From CAJBIL01 sp044359525 (GTDB lineage Bacteria > Pseudomonadota > Gammaproteobacteria > Burkholderiales > Rhodocyclaceae): a stretch of 64,000 nt of DNA. The notes under the pieces are model-generated. The model did no database searches, was not told where the DNA came from, and saw only the letters and a list, made by a program, of their open reading frames with translations. Shown here piece after piece: positions 43,175 to 51,260 of the stretch. Positions within the stretch are counted from its first letter, which is position 1. The number at the start of each line of letters is the position of its first letter. Made by a program: the position numbers and the translations under genes. The stretch is from assembly GCA_044359525.1 (NCBI GenBank), contig JBIKLY010000005.1, forward strand, positions 6,275 through 70,274, read 5' to 3'.

Positions 43175-44470
43175 ATGGAACATGCCATTCTTTATAAGCA
43201 GAAGCGCTTGCCGGCGCTTGAGGCGATATCACTCGTTATGGATGGCGATTCGATCATCGTGCCGACTGGCGTCGGCGAGCCGCCTCGTTTGTTGACGGCG
43301 CTCGCCGAGCGGCGTCTGGCGTTTCGTGACGTATCGGTCGTTCAATTGTTGCCGCTTCGTCGGTTTGCCTATTTCGATTCGCAAACGTTCGAACATGTGC
43401 GACACCTTGCGCTATTTTTCAGCAATGTGACGCGGCCCGGTGGTCAGGCCGGCTGGATCGACTACGTTCCTTCTTCCTTTTCCGAGCTGCCAGGATTGAT
43501 CCGCGATGATCTGATCCATGCCGATGCCGTGTTCTCGCTCGCTTCGCCAATGGATAGTGAGGGCTATTTTTCGCTTGGTTTGGCGACCGATTACACGCAT
43601 GCGGCGATTCAGACGGCGCGCAAGATCATTCTTGAAGTCAATCCGCATGTGCCTTTTGCCTATGGCAACTGCCGCGTGCATATTTCGCAGGTCAGCGCCA
43701 TTGTCGAAGACGACGAAGCCCTGCTTGAAATCCCCGAGCCGCCGATTGATGCGGTTGCCGAGCTGATCGGTCAGCAGGTTGCCGATCTGGTGCCCGACGG
43801 GGCAACACTACAGATCGGCTACGGCGCTACACCGTCGGCGGTAGCCAATCAGCTGGTCGGCAAGCAGGATCTCGGAATCCACACCGAAATGGTCGGCGAC
43901 AGTATCCTGCGTCTGATCGAGTGCGGTGCCGTCACCAACCGCCAGAAGAATTTCATGCCCGGCCTGATGGTCGGCTCGTTTGCTTTGGGTTCAAGGGCGC
44001 TTTACCGCTATCTCGATCACAATCCGGTTTTTGAAATGCACCCCGTCGATTTTACAAACGATCCGTGCGTGGCCGGGAGAAACGATAATCTGGTGGCCAT
44101 CAACGGCAGCATGCAGGTGGATCTGATTGGCCAATGCGGATCGGAAAGTCATGGCCCGCTACCTTATTCGGGAACCGGCGGTCAGCTTGATTTTGCGCGT
44201 GCTGCAAACCGCTCGCGCGGCGGCAAAAGCATCATGGTTATGCCGTCGACCGCATGCCACGGCACTGTGTCGCGTATCGTTCCGATGCTCGCGCAGGGAA
44301 CCCATGTCAGCGTTGGCAAAAACGACGTCAATTTCGTGGTGACGGAATACGGTGTTGCAGCCTTGCGCGGTAAATCAGTACGCCAGCGTGCTGCTGCACT
44401 GATCGCCATTGCCCACCCCGATTTCCGGATGGAACTGCAGAACGCAGCGCAGTGCATGAAGATCGCATGA
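43175..44470 (+). CDS. Acetyl-CoA hydrolase/CoA-transferase family protein
   Basis: 431 residues of the acetyl-CoA hydrolase/4-hydroxybutyrate CoA-transferase family. Visible segments: VPTGVGEPPRLLTAL near the N-terminus, GYGATPSAVANQL, HTEMVGDSILRLIECGAVTN, and the C-terminal SESHGPLPYSGTGGQLDFARAA and TEYGVAALRGKS motifs. It moves CoA between acyl groups; substrate unknown, and the neighbouring acyl-CoA genes suggest short-chain acids. ATG 43175 fits the family N-terminus (MEHAILYKQKRLPALEA); upstream sequence in frame is not conserved in character. Confidence 0.85.
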   Translation: MEHAILYKQKRLPALEAISLVMDGDSIIVPTGVGEPPRLLTALAERRLAFRDVSVVQLLPLRRFAYFDSQTFEHVRHLALFFSNVTRPGGQAGWIDYVPSSFSELPGLIRDDLIHADAVFSLASPMDSEGYFSLGLATDYTHAAIQTARKIILEVNPHVPFAYGNCRVHISQVSAIVEDDEALLEIPEPPIDAVAELIGQQVADLVPDGATLQIGYGATPSAVANQLVGKQDLGIHTEMVGDSILRLIECGAVTNRQKNFMPGLMVGSFALGSRALYRYLDHNPVFEMHPVDFTNDPCVAGRNDNLVAINGSMQVDLIGQCGSESHGPLPYSGTGGQLDFARAANRSRGGKSIMVMPSTACHGTVSRIVPMLAQGTHVSVGKNDVNFVVTEYGVAALRGKSVRQRAAALIAIAHPDFRMELQNAAQCMKIA

Positions 44471-44481
44471 AGCGCTATTGA

Positions 44482-44509
44482 GCCCGATATAAAACGGGTA
44501 ATATCGGGC
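44482..44509 (+). terminator. Hairpin after the CoA-transferase gene
   Basis: GCCCGATAT and ATATCGGGC form a perfect 9-bp stem around a 10-nt loop, 12 bp after the stop codon. There is no T-tract, so it may be an RNA-stabilising hairpin or a weak terminator. Confidence 0.45.
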
Positions 44510-44570
44510 ACCTTTACGCTCGTTTGTTGCCGGGCCGGCAGGTGCCACAGAAATTGGGCAATTTGTAGAA

Positions 44571-45671
44571 ATGACCTCTCAGCGCATGCGAAAAACAGAC
44601 CGAAAAATGTCGGGTTCGATTCCGCGGCGCACCACGCCGGGAACCGGCAGTGTGTCGCAGTTGTGGCGAATCGTTGCGCGCATTGTCTGGGCGTCTGTGA
44701 TTCTGCTCGGGCTGTTCAGTATCGGGGTACTCGGCTTTTACCTGATCGGCGCTGACCGGGCGAGTTGGTCGGATGCGGTCTATATGACCCTGATTACCAT
44801 CTCGACGGTGGGTTATGGCGAGATTGTGCCGCTCAATAACTTCGGCGCGCGTCTTTTTGCCGGCTTGATGTCGATTGCCGGTCTGGGTGTGCTGACTTTT
44901 CTGTTCACCAGCCTGACGGTTTTCTTTCTTGAGAAAGACCTTGATTATTCCCTGCGGAGACGACGGATGGAAAAGCGGATCAGAAAGCTGCGGCATCATT
45001 ACATTGTCTGTGGTTTCGGACGCGTCGGGCGCAATGCTGCGCATGAACTGCACAACACGGGTCGCCACTTTGTCGCCATTGACCCTGAGCAGGCACGTTT
45101 TGATGAGAATCTCGAAAAGTTTCCCGGCCTGCTCTATCTGCAGGGTGATGCTTCCGACGACGATCTTTTGCTCGGTGCCGATATCGCCGATGCTCGCGGC
45201 CTGTTTGCGGTAACCGGTGACGACTCGCGCAATCTGATGATCATCATTACCGCCAAGCAGATCAACCCGCAAATACGGGTGGTAGCGCGTGCTCAGGAAA
45301 CACGCAATATCGAAAAAATGCGCAAGGCCGGCGCTGACGAAATCATCTGCCCCGACTTTACCGGTGGAATGCGCATGGCATCGGCGATGGTGCGTCCGCA
45401 CGTGGTCGGTTTTCTCGACGAGATGTTGAAGTCGGAAAAGCACGTGCGGGTAGACGAGGTCATCGTTCCTTCCAGTTTCCCGCCTACGCCGATCGGTGAT
45501 TTGCGCATACGTAATGCAGATTACATCCTGCTTGCTGTGCGTGCCGACGGTGAATGGGCTTTCAATCCGACGGATGACTACTTGTTGTGTGCAGGCAATG
45601 TCATTGTCGCGATGGCCAGTCCGGCAGGGCGTGCCCAGATCGAGGCCCATCTGCTGGAAATGCTCGAGTAG
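44571..45671 (+). CDS. Two-helix K+ channel with RCK/TrkA-N domain
   Basis: 366 residues. Two membrane helices flank the pore loop with the selectivity filter STVGYGE (TVGYG at about 79-83). A basic linker leads to a RCK domain with the Rossmann motif VCGFGRVGRNAAHEL and YLQGDASDDDLL, and a TrkA-C-like part (VDEVIVPSSFPPTPIGDLRIR, continuing to the C-terminus). This is the MthK/Kch-like layout for a ligand-gated potassium channel. No partner gene is needed. An unusually basic N-terminus (MTSQRMRKTDRKMSGSIPRR) leaves the exact start uncertain. Confidence 0.9.
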   Translation: MTSQRMRKTDRKMSGSIPRRTTPGTGSVSQLWRIVARIVWASVILLGLFSIGVLGFYLIGADRASWSDAVYMTLITISTVGYGEIVPLNNFGARLFAGLMSIAGLGVLTFLFTSLTVFFLEKDLDYSLRRRRMEKRIRKLRHHYIVCGFGRVGRNAAHELHNTGRHFVAIDPEQARFDENLEKFPGLLYLQGDASDDDLLLGADIADARGLFAVTGDDSRNLMIIITAKQINPQIRVVARAQETRNIEKMRKAGADEIICPDFTGGMRMASAMVRPHVVGFLDEMLKSEKHVRVDEVIVPSSFPPTPIGDLRIRNADYILLAVRADGEWAFNPTDDYLLCAGNVIVAMASPAGRAQIEAHLLEMLE

Positions 45672-45750
45672 AGGAAAATGAATCCGGATGGCACAGCAAG
45701 CTGGTAGCATAGTCGAAGAGGGTTCTTGACCTGGCGCACAAGGAGAGCAG

Positions 45751-45951
45751 ATGCACCGCAGGATACTGACGGGCGAGCGATTGGTGGCGGTTTTCCTCTG
45801 CGGCTGCGTGCTGTTCAATTACCCCGTACTATCCTTGTTTGACCGCGGCGCAGTTTTCTTCGGCATCCCCCTGCTTTATGCCTATATTTTCGCTGCCTGG
45901 GCTGGCCTGATCGCCGTCATGGCCTGGGTTATCGAACGTCGCATCGAGTAG
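45751..45951 (+). CDS. Small two-helix membrane protein before the symporter-kinase
   Basis: 66 residues with two hydrophobic helices (LVAVFLCGCVLFNYPVLSLF and GIPLLYAYIFAAWAGLIAVMAWVI) and short charged ends. AAGGAGAG lies just upstream of ATG 45751. It precedes the SSS-domain kinase by 8 bp, so the two are surely co-expressed. Its position is like that of the small DUF4212-type partner of ActP symporters, but no homology can be claimed. It could be a small subunit of the kinase's transporter-like part. Confidence 0.8.
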   Translation: MHRRILTGERLVAVFLCGCVLFNYPVLSLFDRGAVFFGIPLLYAYIFAAWAGLIAVMAWVIERRIE

Positions 45952-45959
45952 CCGCCACA

Positions 45960-48719
45960 ATGCTCAACCCCCTGGTCATCATCGCTGCCTCGTTGCTCTA
46001 TCTCGGGTTGCTGTTTGCAGTTGCCTGGTGGGGCGACAGGCGTGCCGATCAGGGACGCTCGATCATCGCCAGTCCGACCATCTTTGCGCTCTCGATGGCG
46101 GTTTATTGCACCACCTGGACATTTTATGGAAGTGTCGGGCGTGCGGCGGTGTCGGGCATCGGCTTCCTGCCGATCTATCTTGGCCCGACGCTGGTGATGA
46201 CGCTTGGCTGGTTCCTGCTGCTCAAGATGATTCGTACGGCCAAGGCCAACCGCATTACCTCGATTGCTGATTTCATTTCTTCGCGCTATGGCAAGAGCCA
46301 TTTGCTGGGCGGCCTGGTGACCGTGATTGCCGTGGTCGGTGTCGTTCCCTACATCGCCTTGCAGCTCAAAGCCGTGTCGAGCAGCGTCAGTCTGCTGCTC
46401 AGATACCCGGAGATCGTCATGCCGCATCGCAGTGCGACTCTGCCGGTATTCGCCGACATGAGCTTTTATATCGCGCTGATTCTTGCCGCCTTCACCATAC
46501 TGTTCGGCACCCGGCATCTCGATGCTACCGAGCGTCATGAGGGTATGGTGGCGGCGATTGCGCTTGAATCCGTGGTCAAGCTGCTGGCCTTTCTGGCGGT
46601 CGGTGTGTTCGTTACTTACGTGGTTTTCGATGGTTTTGCCGACATCTTCCAGCGGGTCGCCGCAGATGAGAGACTACGCCGTCTAACTACGGCAATTCCG
46701 TCGGGGCAGGGTTATACCGGCTGGTTCTCTCTGACCCTGCTGGCCGGGCTGGCGGTTCTTTTTCTGCCGCGCCAGTTCCAGATCGCGGTGGTCGAAAACG
46801 TCAACGAAGCGCATCTGAAGCGCGCTGCCTGGCTGTTTCCACTCTATCTGCTGCTGATCAATCTCTTTGTCTTGCCGATTGCACTTGGCGGACTGTTGCA
46901 CTTTGCCGGGCAGGGCGTTGATGCCGATACCTTTGTCCTGACCCTGCCCATGGCGCAGCGTCAGGAGGCGCTTGCGCTGCTGGTGTTCATTGGCGGCCTG
47001 TCGGCAGCGACCGGTATGGTCATCGTCGAAACGATCGCCCTGTCGACCATGGTCTGCAACGATCTGGTGATGCCGATCCTGTTGCGCTTTCGCGGCCTGG
47101 CACTGAGTAGCTCGAAGGATCTTTCCGGTTTGTTGCTGGGTATCCGTCGCGGCGCAATCCTTGTCATCCTGCTGCTTGGCTATCTTTATTTCCGGCTGGC
47201 GGGTGAAGCCTATGCTCTGGTTTCGATCGGCCTGATCAGTTTCTCGGCAGTCGCCCAGTTTGCGCCCGCCATGATCGGCGGTATGTACTGGCGCGGCGGC
47301 ACCCGGGGTGGCGCGCTGGCTGGGCTGTCCGCTGGTTTCCTGGTGTGGGCCTACACCTTGTTGCTGCCTTCTTTTGCCAAGTCGGGCTGGCTACCTGCCG
47401 ACTTTCTGACGCAGGGCTTGTTTGGCATCGAGTTGTTGCGACCGCAGCAACTTTTCGGCCTGACCGGCCTTGATGAAATTTCTCATTGCTTGTTCTGGAG
47501 TTTTTTTGCCAATATCGGCGCCTATATCGCGATCTCCCTGTTGCGTCCGCCGAGTGCCGCCGAGGCCAGTCAGGCAACCCTGTTCGTTGATGCACTTAAA
47601 CACACGCGGCCGGTTGGCGCAGCGCTCTGGCGCGGACGTGCCGAAGTTGCCGATCTGCTTGTGCTGGTCGGGCGGTTTCTTGGCCCGCAACGTGCCGAAT
47701 CGGCGTTTGCGGCCTATGCGCGAAGTCATGGCGGGAATGCCGTTGAGTCACTGGAGGCCGATGCCGATCTGGTGCATTTTGCCGAGTCGCTGCTGGCCGG
47801 TGCCATCGGCAGCGCTTCGGCGCGCGTGATGGTGGCTTCGGTCGCCAAGGAGGAGCCGCTCAGTCTTTCCGAAGTGATGAATATTCTCGATGAAGCCTCA
47901 CAGTTGCGCAGCTACAGTCGCGAGCTGGAGCGCAAGTCGCACGAATTGACGACCGCAACACGGGAACTGAAGGCGGCTAATGATCGTCTGCAGGAGCTTG
48001 ATCGGGTCAAGGATGACATCATGTCTTCGGTGACGCACGAGCTGCGCACACCACTCACTTCAATCCGTGCCTTTGCCGAATTGCTGCGTGATGATCCGAA
48101 AATGCATCTCGCCGATCGGGAGCGCTTTCTGTCGATTATCGTCAGCGAGACCGAACGTCTGGCCCGTCTGATCAACCAGACACTCGATCTGGCAAAGATC
48201 GAATCAGGTAATGCTGACTGGCACGGCACCCGGCTCGATCTGAAAGAGGTTATCGAGCAGTCGCTGATGGCGACCAGCCAGCTCTTCAACGAGAAACGGG
48301 CGCGTATTGAACTTGATTTGCCAGACGGTCTGCCGCTGATTCTGGCCGACCGGGATCGCTTGATTCAGGTAATGTTGAATCTTCTGTCAAATGCGGTAAA
48401 GTTTCTTCCACCGGACACCGGTCGGGTAAAAGTTGGCTTGTGCGCCCGGGCCGATGCGCTCGAAGTGAGTGTGGCTGACAATGGCCCAGGAATCCGGACG
48501 GAAGATCACCAGATTATTTTCGAAAAGTTTCGTCAGGTTGGTGATGCAATGACCGATAAACCGGCTGGCACCGGTCTTGGCTTACCGATCAGCCGCCGGA
48601 TTGTCGAGCATTTCGGCGGCCGGCTGTGGGTGGAAAGTGTGCCGGGTGAAGGTGCGACTTTTCGCTTCTCTCTACCGCTGGCACTGGCCGGGCAGGCGGA
48701 AGCAGCGGCCGGCCCGTAA
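45960..48719 (+). CDS. Transporter-like sensor histidine kinase (SSS-HisKA-HATPase, CbrA-like)
   Basis: 919 residues. The first ~510 form a sodium:solute-symporter domain of about 13 helices (FALSMAVYCTTWTFYGSVG, ITSIADFISSRYGKS and PRQFQIAVVENV motifs). An alpha-helical linker (about 530-660), a coiled coil (SRELERKSHELTTATREL) and a kinase core follow: H693 in SSVTHELRTPLTSIRAF, N-box NLLSNAVKF, DNGPGI and GTGLGLPIS. All kinase motifs are intact. CbrA of Pseudomonas has the same layout and couples solute sensing or transport to a response regulator. The receiver gene 21 bp downstream is the probable partner. Confidence 0.9.
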   Translation: MLNPLVIIAASLLYLGLLFAVAWWGDRRADQGRSIIASPTIFALSMAVYCTTWTFYGSVGRAAVSGIGFLPIYLGPTLVMTLGWFLLLKMIRTAKANRITSIADFISSRYGKSHLLGGLVTVIAVVGVVPYIALQLKAVSSSVSLLLRYPEIVMPHRSATLPVFADMSFYIALILAAFTILFGTRHLDATERHEGMVAAIALESVVKLLAFLAVGVFVTYVVFDGFADIFQRVAADERLRRLTTAIPSGQGYTGWFSLTLLAGLAVLFLPRQFQIAVVENVNEAHLKRAAWLFPLYLLLINLFVLPIALGGLLHFAGQGVDADTFVLTLPMAQRQEALALLVFIGGLSAATGMVIVETIALSTMVCNDLVMPILLRFRGLALSSSKDLSGLLLGIRRGAILVILLLGYLYFRLAGEAYALVSIGLISFSAVAQFAPAMIGGMYWRGGTRGGALAGLSAGFLVWAYTLLLPSFAKSGWLPADFLTQGLFGIELLRPQQLFGLTGLDEISHCLFWSFFANIGAYIAISLLRPPSAAEASQATLFVDALKHTRPVGAALWRGRAEVADLLVLVGRFLGPQRAESAFAAYARSHGGNAVESLEADADLVHFAESLLAGAIGSASARVMVASVAKEEPLSLSEVMNILDEASQLRSYSRELERKSHELTTATRELKAANDRLQELDRVKDDIMSSVTHELRTPLTSIRAFAELLRDDPKMHLADRERFLSIIVSETERLARLINQTLDLAKIESGNADWHGTRLDLKEVIEQSLMATSQLFNEKRARIELDLPDGLPLILADRDRLIQVMLNLLSNAVKFLPPDTGRVKVGLCARADALEVSVADNGPGIRTEDHQIIFEKFRQVGDAMTDKPAGTGLGLPISRRIVEHFGGRLWVESVPGEGATFRFSLPLALAGQAEAAAGP

Positions 48720-48740
48720 TGTAATTAAATCGGAAACGTG

Positions 48741-49121
48741 ATGACGGAAACGATGACAAAAAAAGTGCTGATAGCCGACGATGAACAAAACATCGTCATT
48801 TCCCTTGAGTTCCTTTTGCGTCGCGAAGGTTTCGAGGTGTTTATCGCGAGTGACGGCGAAGAGGCGCTGCTTCGTTTGCGCGCCGAGAAGCCCGATCTGG
48901 TATTGCTTGATGTGATGATGCCGAAGATGAATGGTTTCGACGTCTGTCAGGCCATACGTGCCGACCCTGATCTGGCGGATATCCGCGTTTTGATGCTCAC
49001 CGCCAAGGGGCGCGAGGCCGAAGTCAGCAAGGGGCTTGGCCTCGGTGCCGACGCCTATATGACCAAGCCTTTTTCAACCAAGGAGCTGGTGGCTCAGGTT
49101 CGTGCGCTACTGGGTGTGTAA
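48741..49121 (+). CDS. Stand-alone response regulator receiver
   Basis: 126 residues, a single REC domain: acidic pair D13/D14, phospho-acceptor D57 (LVLLDVMMP), Thr in MLTAKG and Lys in TKPFS. There is no output domain. Likely phosphorylated by the upstream symporter-kinase and acting by protein interaction, perhaps on the downstream exonuclease or nucleotidyltransferase. Start options are GTG 48738, ATG 48741 and ATG 48753. The next gene begins on the base after its stop codon. Confidence 0.9.
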   Translation: MTETMTKKVLIADDEQNIVISLEFLLRREGFEVFIASDGEEALLRLRAEKPDLVLLDVMMPKMNGFDVCQAIRADPDLADIRVLMLTAKGREAEVSKGLGLGADAYMTKPFSTKELVAQVRALLGV

Positions 49122-51260
49122 ATGAAGATTCCGGGAAGGCTTGCATTTGCCATCGCGGCGCTGTGCGTTTTCCTGGCAGCGTTCGCCGCTACGATTACAG
49201 CACTCTTGCTGAACGGTCTGACGTCTGCGTCGGATGGTGGCATTGCTGCTGTCGTGGTGGTGACGCTGGCTGCCCTGATGTTGGCGGGCTCGATCCTGAA
49301 TTCGCTGTACGCGCTCTATCCGCACGCGGCATTGCGCATGACCGAGGAGGTTGAGGCGCTCGCCAGCCACGGCGGGGTGCGTCTGGCCGAGTATGGCGCC
49401 AGGGAGTTATCTGCGCTTGGCCGTGCCGTCAATCAACTGGCCACCGTTCGTGATGCGCTTGCGCTTGATGTGTCGACGCGCGTGCGCGAGGCGCGTGCTT
49501 CCCTCGAAGAGGAGCGTGCGCGACTTGCCGCATTGATGGCCGACCTCAACCAGAGTGTCATCGTATGTAATCTGGATGGCCGGATACTGCTTTATAACGA
49601 GCGTGCGCGGCAGGAGTTGAGCGGGCCAGCCGATTCTTCGGCCAATGAGTTGCTTGGTCTGGGGCGTTCGATTTATACCGTTTTTGAGCGCAGTCTGATC
49701 ACCCATGTCCTTGATCGTCTACAACTGGGGCTGGGGGAAAAGTCCGGGACGGCGCAGTTCGTCACGGTAACGCGGGCCGGTCGCTTGCTGCGCGCGCACG
49801 TGTCGCCGGTGCTGTCGGTTGGCGCTGATGAGGCGCCCGCTGTGGCGGGCTCGACCATCACCGGTTTTGTCATCACGCTTGACGATATCACGGCGGTCAA
49901 TGAACGCGACGCACGGCGTGACGGCTTGATTCAGTCCCTCACCGAGGGCGCACGCGGGCCGCTCGGCAATATTCGTGCAGCGGCCGAAACCCTGTCGGAT
50001 TTTGCGGACATGCCGCCAATCCAGCGTGAACGTTTTCTCGGCGTGATCCGTGAGGAGGCCGGCGCACTTTCGCTGCATCTCGAAAACGCGGCGACTGCTT
50101 TTTCGGACGATTTACGGGTCTGCTGGCCGCTTGAGGAAATGCTCGGCGCGGCCCTGCTCAACGAGGCCTCACGGCGGATCGGCGAGCGCAGCGGTCTGGC
50201 GGTGAAGCTTGAGTCCGTTGATGACAGTATCTGGTTGCGGATTGACAGTTTCGGGATGTTGCAGGCAATGAGTTTTCTTGCGCTGCGCCTGCAGGATGAG
50301 TATGACATCCGCGAGCTACGTCTGGCGCTGATGCGTGACGGAAGGTTGGCGCAGCTCGACTTGAGCTGGATTGGATCGTCGATGAACAACGAAACGGCGA
50401 TGAGCTGGCAGATGGCGCCGATGAGTTCTCTCGGTGAAGCCTCGCAACTCAGCGTGCAGGATGTTGTTGATCGCTGTAACGGCGAGCTCTGGTTCCAGCG
50501 CGAACGTGCCTCGCATCGTGCCTTCTTCCGGATCCTGCTGCCTGCTGCCGACGCACCGAAGGAACTCGACCACAACAACTTGCCTGCCCGCCAGGGTAGC
50601 CGCCCGGAGTATTACGATTTTGATCTGTTCAGCTGGTCGGCGGCGAGCCATGAGCTTGCTGACCAGCCCTTGTCAGTGCTTTCCTATACGGTATTTGATA
50701 CCGAAACCACCGGCCTTGAACCCTCAGCCGGTGACGAGATCATTCAGATTGGTGCGGCGCGCATCGTCAATCGCCGTCTGCTCAGTCAGGAGTGTTTCGA
50801 TCAACTGGTTGATCCGTGCCGGACCTTGTCGAAGGAGTCAATCCGCATCCACGGAATCACGCCAGACCTTCTGCTCGGGCAGCCGACGATCGACACCGTA
50901 CTGCCGTCCTTCCATGCTTTTTGCGCAGATACCGTTCTTGTGGCGCACAACGCGGCTTTCGACATGCGCTTCCTGCAACTCAAGGAGGAACGCCTCGGCG
51001 TGCGCTTTGAGCAACCGGTACTCGATACGTTTCTACTCTCGGCGGTGCTCCATCCGAATCAGGAAAGCCACCGTCTTGAAGCCATCGCCGAGCGTCTCGG
51101 TGTCTCGGTCCTTGGTCGTCATACTGCGCTGGGTGACGCCATGGTGACCGGCGAGATTTTTTTGAAGATGCTGCCGCTGCTTGCCGGGATGGGAATCCAT
51201 ACCCTGCGCCAGGCGCGCGAAGCCAGCGAAAAAACCTATCATGCCCGACTCCGCTACTAG
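49122..51260 (+). CDS. Membrane-bound degenerate kinase fused to DEDDh 3'-5' exonuclease
   Basis: 712 residues. Two N-terminal helices (about 7-65), a HAMP-like/coiled segment, a PAS domain (about 130-265; VIVCNLDGRILLYNERARQEL), then a kinase-like region in which the H-box reads LTEGARGPLGNIRAAAE with Glu275 in place of the phospho-His, and no clear ATP-binding G-boxes. The C-terminus (about 520-700) is a DnaQ-type exonuclease with all acidic residues: FDTETTGL (D526, E528), LVAHNAAFDMRF, and H-x4-D in GRHTALGDAMV. A signal-controlled nuclease at the inner membrane is inferred; the substrate is unknown. It overlaps the next gene by 20 bp. Confidence 0.87.
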   Translation: MKIPGRLAFAIAALCVFLAAFAATITALLLNGLTSASDGGIAAVVVVTLAALMLAGSILNSLYALYPHAALRMTEEVEALASHGGVRLAEYGARELSALGRAVNQLATVRDALALDVSTRVREARASLEEERARLAALMADLNQSVIVCNLDGRILLYNERARQELSGPADSSANELLGLGRSIYTVFERSLITHVLDRLQLGLGEKSGTAQFVTVTRAGRLLRAHVSPVLSVGADEAPAVAGSTITGFVITLDDITAVNERDARRDGLIQSLTEGARGPLGNIRAAAETLSDFADMPPIQRERFLGVIREEAGALSLHLENAATAFSDDLRVCWPLEEMLGAALLNEASRRIGERSGLAVKLESVDDSIWLRIDSFGMLQAMSFLALRLQDEYDIRELRLALMRDGRLAQLDLSWIGSSMNNETAMSWQMAPMSSLGEASQLSVQDVVDRCNGELWFQRERASHRAFFRILLPAADAPKELDHNNLPARQGSRPEYYDFDLFSWSAASHELADQPLSVLSYTVFDTETTGLEPSAGDEIIQIGAARIVNRRLLSQECFDQLVDPCRTLSKESIRIHGITPDLLLGQPTIDTVLPSFHAFCADTVLVAHNAAFDMRFLQLKEERLGVRFEQPVLDTFLLSAVLHPNQESHRLEAIAERLGVSVLGRHTALGDAMVTGEIFLKMLPLLAGMGIHTLRQAREASEKTYHARLRY

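Noticed and set aside
44482..44509. Strong rho-independent terminator after the CoA-transferase gene
   Set aside because: The stem is perfect but no T-tract follows, so it is listed only as a hairpin with low confidence.
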